This document shows, in pieces, positions 6,730-9,292 of a DNA stretch of 9,292 nt. The notes beneath the pieces are model-generated. The model made no database searches. It saw only the letters and a list, made by a program, of their open reading frames with translations, and was not told the origin of the DNA. Position 1 is the stretch's first letter. Each line of letters starts with the position of its first letter. The stretch covers positions 1 to 9,292 of the forward strand of contig JADHLR010000058.1 in NCBI GenBank assembly GCA_016780525.1, given 5' to 3'. The translations under genes were made by a program, and so were the position numbers. The stretch comes from Candidatus Puniceispirillum sp. (GTDB taxonomy: Bacteria; Pseudomonadota; Alphaproteobacteria; Puniceispirillales; Puniceispirillaceae).

Positions 6730-7485
6730 GTCTGGCTGGATCACCGAAACGCTGTCGCCGGTGCAAATCTCGCCTTTTTTGATCACCCGGCCAAAAACAC
6801 CAAGATGGCTGTGACCAAAACTGTGCCGCATAATGGCTAGATAATCGGTTTCGCGTGTCGCTGTTGCCGGGTCAACATTGATCGCCGCACAGCGCCCGAC
6901 ATGGTCGATTATTTCAATCACCGCATCGCCAATATGCAGCTTCGCGCCACACCACTGATTTTCGATAAAGGCGGTGTCGGTCGCCAGCATAATATTCAGC
7001 CGAAACCGGCGCGCGTCTGGCGTGGTGTTGGTCGCCGCTGCGAAAGCCGCCAGCGATGCACTGCCGCCAATGCTGATCAGCGGCGCTGACTGGTCGGTAT
7101 AGGCACCATTGTCAATCACATGGATACGCAATGCTGACGGGTCTGGCAGTTGCAGCAACCCGGCAATGGTCGACTGGCATCTGGCGCGTGTATCAGGTTC
7201 GGTAAGATTGCCGTCAAACACCGGCCTGCCGGCCTGTTCGATGATCACTGTGTCACCATCTTGGCGGCAACAGAGCGCGGCGAGTGACTCGGTCGTCATC
7301 AATTGCAGGAAATGTGCCTTTTGCAGCCATTGGTTATCGCCGGCATGCGCCGCCTTGGCACTGCCGGCTGACAGTGCATAACGACGGTCACCAGCAATCG
7401 GCTGATCAACCGCCAGATGCGTTTGATGCACTGTGCTGCCTCCAACGCCTTTCATCGGAAACTGCCAGAGTGCGTGAATATGCAT
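6727..7485 (-). CDS. MOSC-domain protein
   Basis: The product is 252 residues. The N-terminal MOSC beta-barrel domain (about 1-40) starts MHIHALWQFPMKGVGGSTV and contains AGDRRYAL. The MOSC domain proper (about 130-250) has FRLNIML, ENQWCGAKLHIGDA, VGRCAAINVDPATATRE with the conserved Cys199, and the closing GVFGRVIKKGEICTGDSV. MOSC proteins of this type resemble the C-terminal part of molybdenum-cofactor sulfurase and the YcbX/mARC group, which handle molybdenum cofactor or sulfur-related reductions. The exact substrate cannot be read here. ATG 7485 is chosen because it aligns with the family N-terminus and lies 4 bases after the M23 gene stop. ATG 7587 would add 34 unusual residues and overlap that gene. 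There is no Shine-Dalgarno sequence before 7485, so translation is probably coupled to the upstream gene. Confidence 0.9.
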   Translation of the reverse strand: MHIHALWQFPMKGVGGSTVHQTHLAVDQPIAGDRRYALSAGSAKAAHAGDNQWLQKAHFLQLMTTESLAALCCRQDGDTVIIEQAGRPVFDGNLTEPDTRARCQSTIAGLLQLPDPSALRIHVIDNGAYTDQSAPLISIGGSASLAAFAAATNTTPDARRFRLNIMLATDTAFIENQWCGAKLHIGDAVIEIIDHVGRCAAINVDPATATRETDYLAIMRHSFGHSHLGVFGRVIKKGEICTGDSVSVIQPD

Positions 7486-7489
7486 GGGG

Positions 7490-8926
7490 TTAGGGCGTGG
7501 ACGGGGTTGGCAGGGCGGTGGCGAATCGCTGGGTGCCGCGCGCCAGAACTTCGGCTTCGACCATTTGCACCTGTTTTTTGAAATCATCCAGATGCACCGG
7601 GTCGATTTGCTTGCCAGTTGGCAAGCGCACTGTCATCGGGTTGACCTGACGGTTATTGACCAGAATTTCATAATGAAGATGCGGCCCGGTTGAGCGGCCT
7701 GTCGAGCCGACATAGCCGATGATTTCACCCTGCTTGACGCGGCTGCCAGCCGCAATATGCGGGGCAATGCGGCTCAAATGCGCATAGGCTGTATCATAGG
7801 TGGAATTATGCTTGATCCGGATGTAACGACCAAAACTGCCCTTCCATCCGGCTTGCCGCACAACGCCAGCGCCGGCGGCAATGATTGGGGTGCCTCGCGG
7901 TGCGGCGAAATCGACACCCTTATGCATCGCGTTATAGCCACTGACCGGATGTTTGCGTGACCCAAAGTTGGACGACAATCTGGCGCCGGAAATGGGTGTT
8001 CTGATTAAGGTGCGCGCGGCTGAATTGCCGTTTTCATCGTACCATCCAATGGCGTTTTCAGCGCCATCAAAACGGTAAAAACCAAGCTGGTCACCCGAAA
8101 GCGAAAGTCCGGCATATTGCAGCTTGATGCCGATAATGTCGCCAGACAGCGAATCGCGCTGGGTATCATACATCATTTCAAATTGGTCGCCGCGTCTGAC
8201 CTCGCGCTGGAAATCAACAGAAAAGCCCATCACCCGCACATATTCATGAAAGGCGGCTTCGTTCACGCCAGCCTGTTTGGCCGCGCGATAGATCGAATCG
8301 TCGATCACGCCCTGAATAAAGGCAACATACGTCTCGACCGGGCGCAGCGCATTGATGGCGAGCCAGCCAAATTCCGGGTTCCTGACAATATAAATATCGA
8401 TCCCCGGTTTCACCGAAAACCGAAAACCATGCTCGGCAATGGTAAATTTCATACCAATTTGTAGCCGGCGCAGGCTGGCCTTTGTCTGTGCCGCTTCGAT
8501 CGCGGCTGCGGTATCGGCGGCGCTGTAACCGGCCCGCCGTAAAATCGACCCGACGCCCTCGCCGGCGCGCAGCTTATAATCTGCTTCGGCGGATATCTCG
8601 AGCCCAGTCTGCGCCTTGATCATTTCCGCCAATGTTGCGGTTGAGGTCGGCAGCACATCTTTTAATGCGGGCTTGCTGTGGGGCATGGCAATGTCGACAG
8701 GCTGAATATCATAGGCCAGAGCCGGGTCGGGACGCGATTTTGGCAAGGCTGGTGCTGTTTGAAACACCGGCTGCATCGGCGCAAAGGCCACCGGCATCGG
8801 CTTGACGCCGGCTTCACTGACCAGCGAATCGAGCGCCAGTGCGGGGCCGGCCACAACCCATGTTGCGGCAAATATGGCGATTGGTTTAACCCAGGAATAA
8901 ATTTTGTTTATGCGTATGTTGGTCAT
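7490..8926 (-). CDS. Secreted M23 family zinc metallopeptidase (LytM-type)
   Basis: Predicted cell-wall endopeptidase of 478 residues. The N-terminus MTNIRINKIYSWVK plus a hydrophobic stretch to ALA (residue 31) is a Sec signal peptide, so it acts in the periplasm. A Pro-rich linker (about 40-95) is followed by a LysM/OapA-like region (about 115-165, LRAGEGVGSILRRAGYS). Next come a conserved second N-terminal domain (about 195-300) and the M23 domain (about 310-435). Zinc and catalytic residues are visible: His335 and Asp339 in HKGVDFAAP, His383 in YAHLS, and His416 and His418 in GPHLHYE. This arrangement resembles MepM/ShyA-type enzymes that cut peptide crosslinks in peptidoglycan, and all active-site residues are kept. 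ATG 8926 is preferred since it starts just before the signal peptide, with GAGG 11 bases upstream on the minus strand. Met 8959 or TTG 9001 would extend it by 11 or 25 residues. The MOSC gene follows 4 bases after the stop. Confidence 0.94.
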   Translation of the reverse strand: MTNIRINKIYSWVKPIAIFAATWVVAGPALALDSLVSEAGVKPMPVAFAPMQPVFQTAPALPKSRPDPALAYDIQPVDIAMPHSKPALKDVLPTSTATLAEMIKAQTGLEISAEADYKLRAGEGVGSILRRAGYSAADTAAAIEAAQTKASLRRLQIGMKFTIAEHGFRFSVKPGIDIYIVRNPEFGWLAINALRPVETYVAFIQGVIDDSIYRAAKQAGVNEAAFHEYVRVMGFSVDFQREVRRGDQFEMMYDTQRDSLSGDIIGIKLQYAGLSLSGDQLGFYRFDGAENAIGWYDENGNSAARTLIRTPISGARLSSNFGSRKHPVSGYNAMHKGVDFAAPRGTPIIAAGAGVVRQAGWKGSFGRYIRIKHNSTYDTAYAHLSRIAPHIAAGSRVKQGEIIGYVGSTGRSTGPHLHYEILVNNRQVNPMTVRLPTGKQIDPVHLDDFKKQVQMVEAEVLARGTQRFATALPTPSTP

Positions 8927-9000
8927 TAAACCGCAGGCCTCGCTTTGCCGTACAGGCATCTCAGATTCGGCGAAAATGGCGTAATTGCCACCCCAAGTCA

Positions 9001-9028
9001 ATCATTACTGATGAACAAATGACGGCAA
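9001..9028 (-). promoter_or_regulatory. Weak candidate promoter for the M23 gene
   Basis: On the minus strand, TTGCCG (9028-9023) and AATGAT (9006-9001) are separated by 16 bases, each matching 4 of 6 consensus bases. This would place transcription about 70 bases before ATG 8926. A 7-base inverted repeat, AATTGCC at 8983-8989 and GGCAATT at 9024-9030, overlaps the -35 box and could be an operator. The match is modest and the call tentative. Confidence 0.22.
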
Positions 9029-9292
9029 TTCTTATTTGAATCAGCATATTAATTGCTGTTACCGCTTTTTCATCTCGCCGGTTGCATCCTATTTTCGCAG
9101 CATGCGCAAACAGGATTCTTATGGCGCGTCGCTGCATTGCACATAGCATGCCAGATGAAAACAACCCGATCAGTGGGAACAAATTGCAATTTGCTGGCTG
9201 ATTCAACTATCAAGTGTCAAACAAAGCTGTTACAAGATGTCCGAATGTCGAAAACATCAAGGTTTGGCGCGGCGTTTGCTTAATAAACGCGG
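9002..9292. other. Intergenic end of window, no gene recognised
   Basis: This AT-richer stretch lies upstream of the leftward M23 gene. Short open frames exist on the + strand, for example an ATG at 9155 running to TAA 9281-9283. They lack ribosome binding sites and resemble no known protein. A small dyad, cagca (9042-9046) and tgctg (9054-9058), flanks an AT-rich core. A loose + strand promoter-like pair, TTGCAA at 9184-9189 and TATCAA at 9208-9213 with an 18-base spacer, could serve a gene beyond the edge, but this is speculative. Confidence 0.4.

Noticed and set aside
7486..7587. 34-residue N-terminal extension of the MOSC protein
   Set aside because: It would overlap the 3' end of the M23 gene by about 100 bases and adds residues that do not fit the family, whose N-terminus matches MHIHALWQFPMKG.
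9053..9283. 76-residue open frame at the right edge, with an internal ATG at 9155
   Set aside because: It starts at TTG without a ribosome binding site, its composition is uneven, and it matches no known family; it lies in the upstream region of the M23 gene.

Overview
The window is a stretch of alphaproteobacterial chromosome dominated by housekeeping genes. The case rests on protein signatures (the RF1 PET tripeptide context, the LDPRPDSE segment of PrmC, a DUF4167 protein) and on gene order: rodZ-ispG-hisS-prfA-prmC-DUF4167. Base composition is moderately GC-rich by eye (not counted). A marine, Rhodospirillales- or SAR116-like lineage is possible, but this is a weak inference. No mobile element, CRISPR array, tRNA or rRNA gene, or phage gene was recognised.

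Left block (1-6670, all + strand): the C-terminal part of a RodZ-like cell-shape protein, cut by the window edge. It is followed by ispG (MEP isoprenoid pathway, TTG start), hisS (histidyl-tRNA synthetase), prfA (release factor 1), prmC (the methyltransferase that modifies the GGQ glutamine of release factors) and a DUF4167 protein with RG-rich basic patches. ispG and hisS are 3 bases apart, hisS and prfA about 54, and prfA and prmC about 42, which is consistent with one transcript from ispG to prmC. The functional link between prfA and prmC is direct: PrmC methylates the Gln of the GGQ motif encoded next door. Two gaps of roughly 220-245 bases (1138-1381 and 5846-6067) are the likeliest places for internal promoters, but neither contains a convincing one.

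Right block (6727-8926, - strand): a secreted M23 (LytM-type) zinc endopeptidase for cell-wall remodelling. Four bases downstream is a MOSC-domain protein that probably relies on translational coupling. This pair converges on the DUF4167 gene across 56 bases that hold a small 13-bp tandem repeat. The last roughly 290 bases (9002-9292) are AT-richer, contain no recognisable gene, and probably carry the promoter of the M23 gene.

Overall this is an ordinary core-genome region. I did not find an undescribed system. The points worth a second look are small: low-complexity repeats in the RodZ periplasmic linker, a duplicated RG-coding DNA segment at both ends of the DUF4167 gene, the convergent-gap tandem repeat, and the unexplained M23-MOSC pairing.
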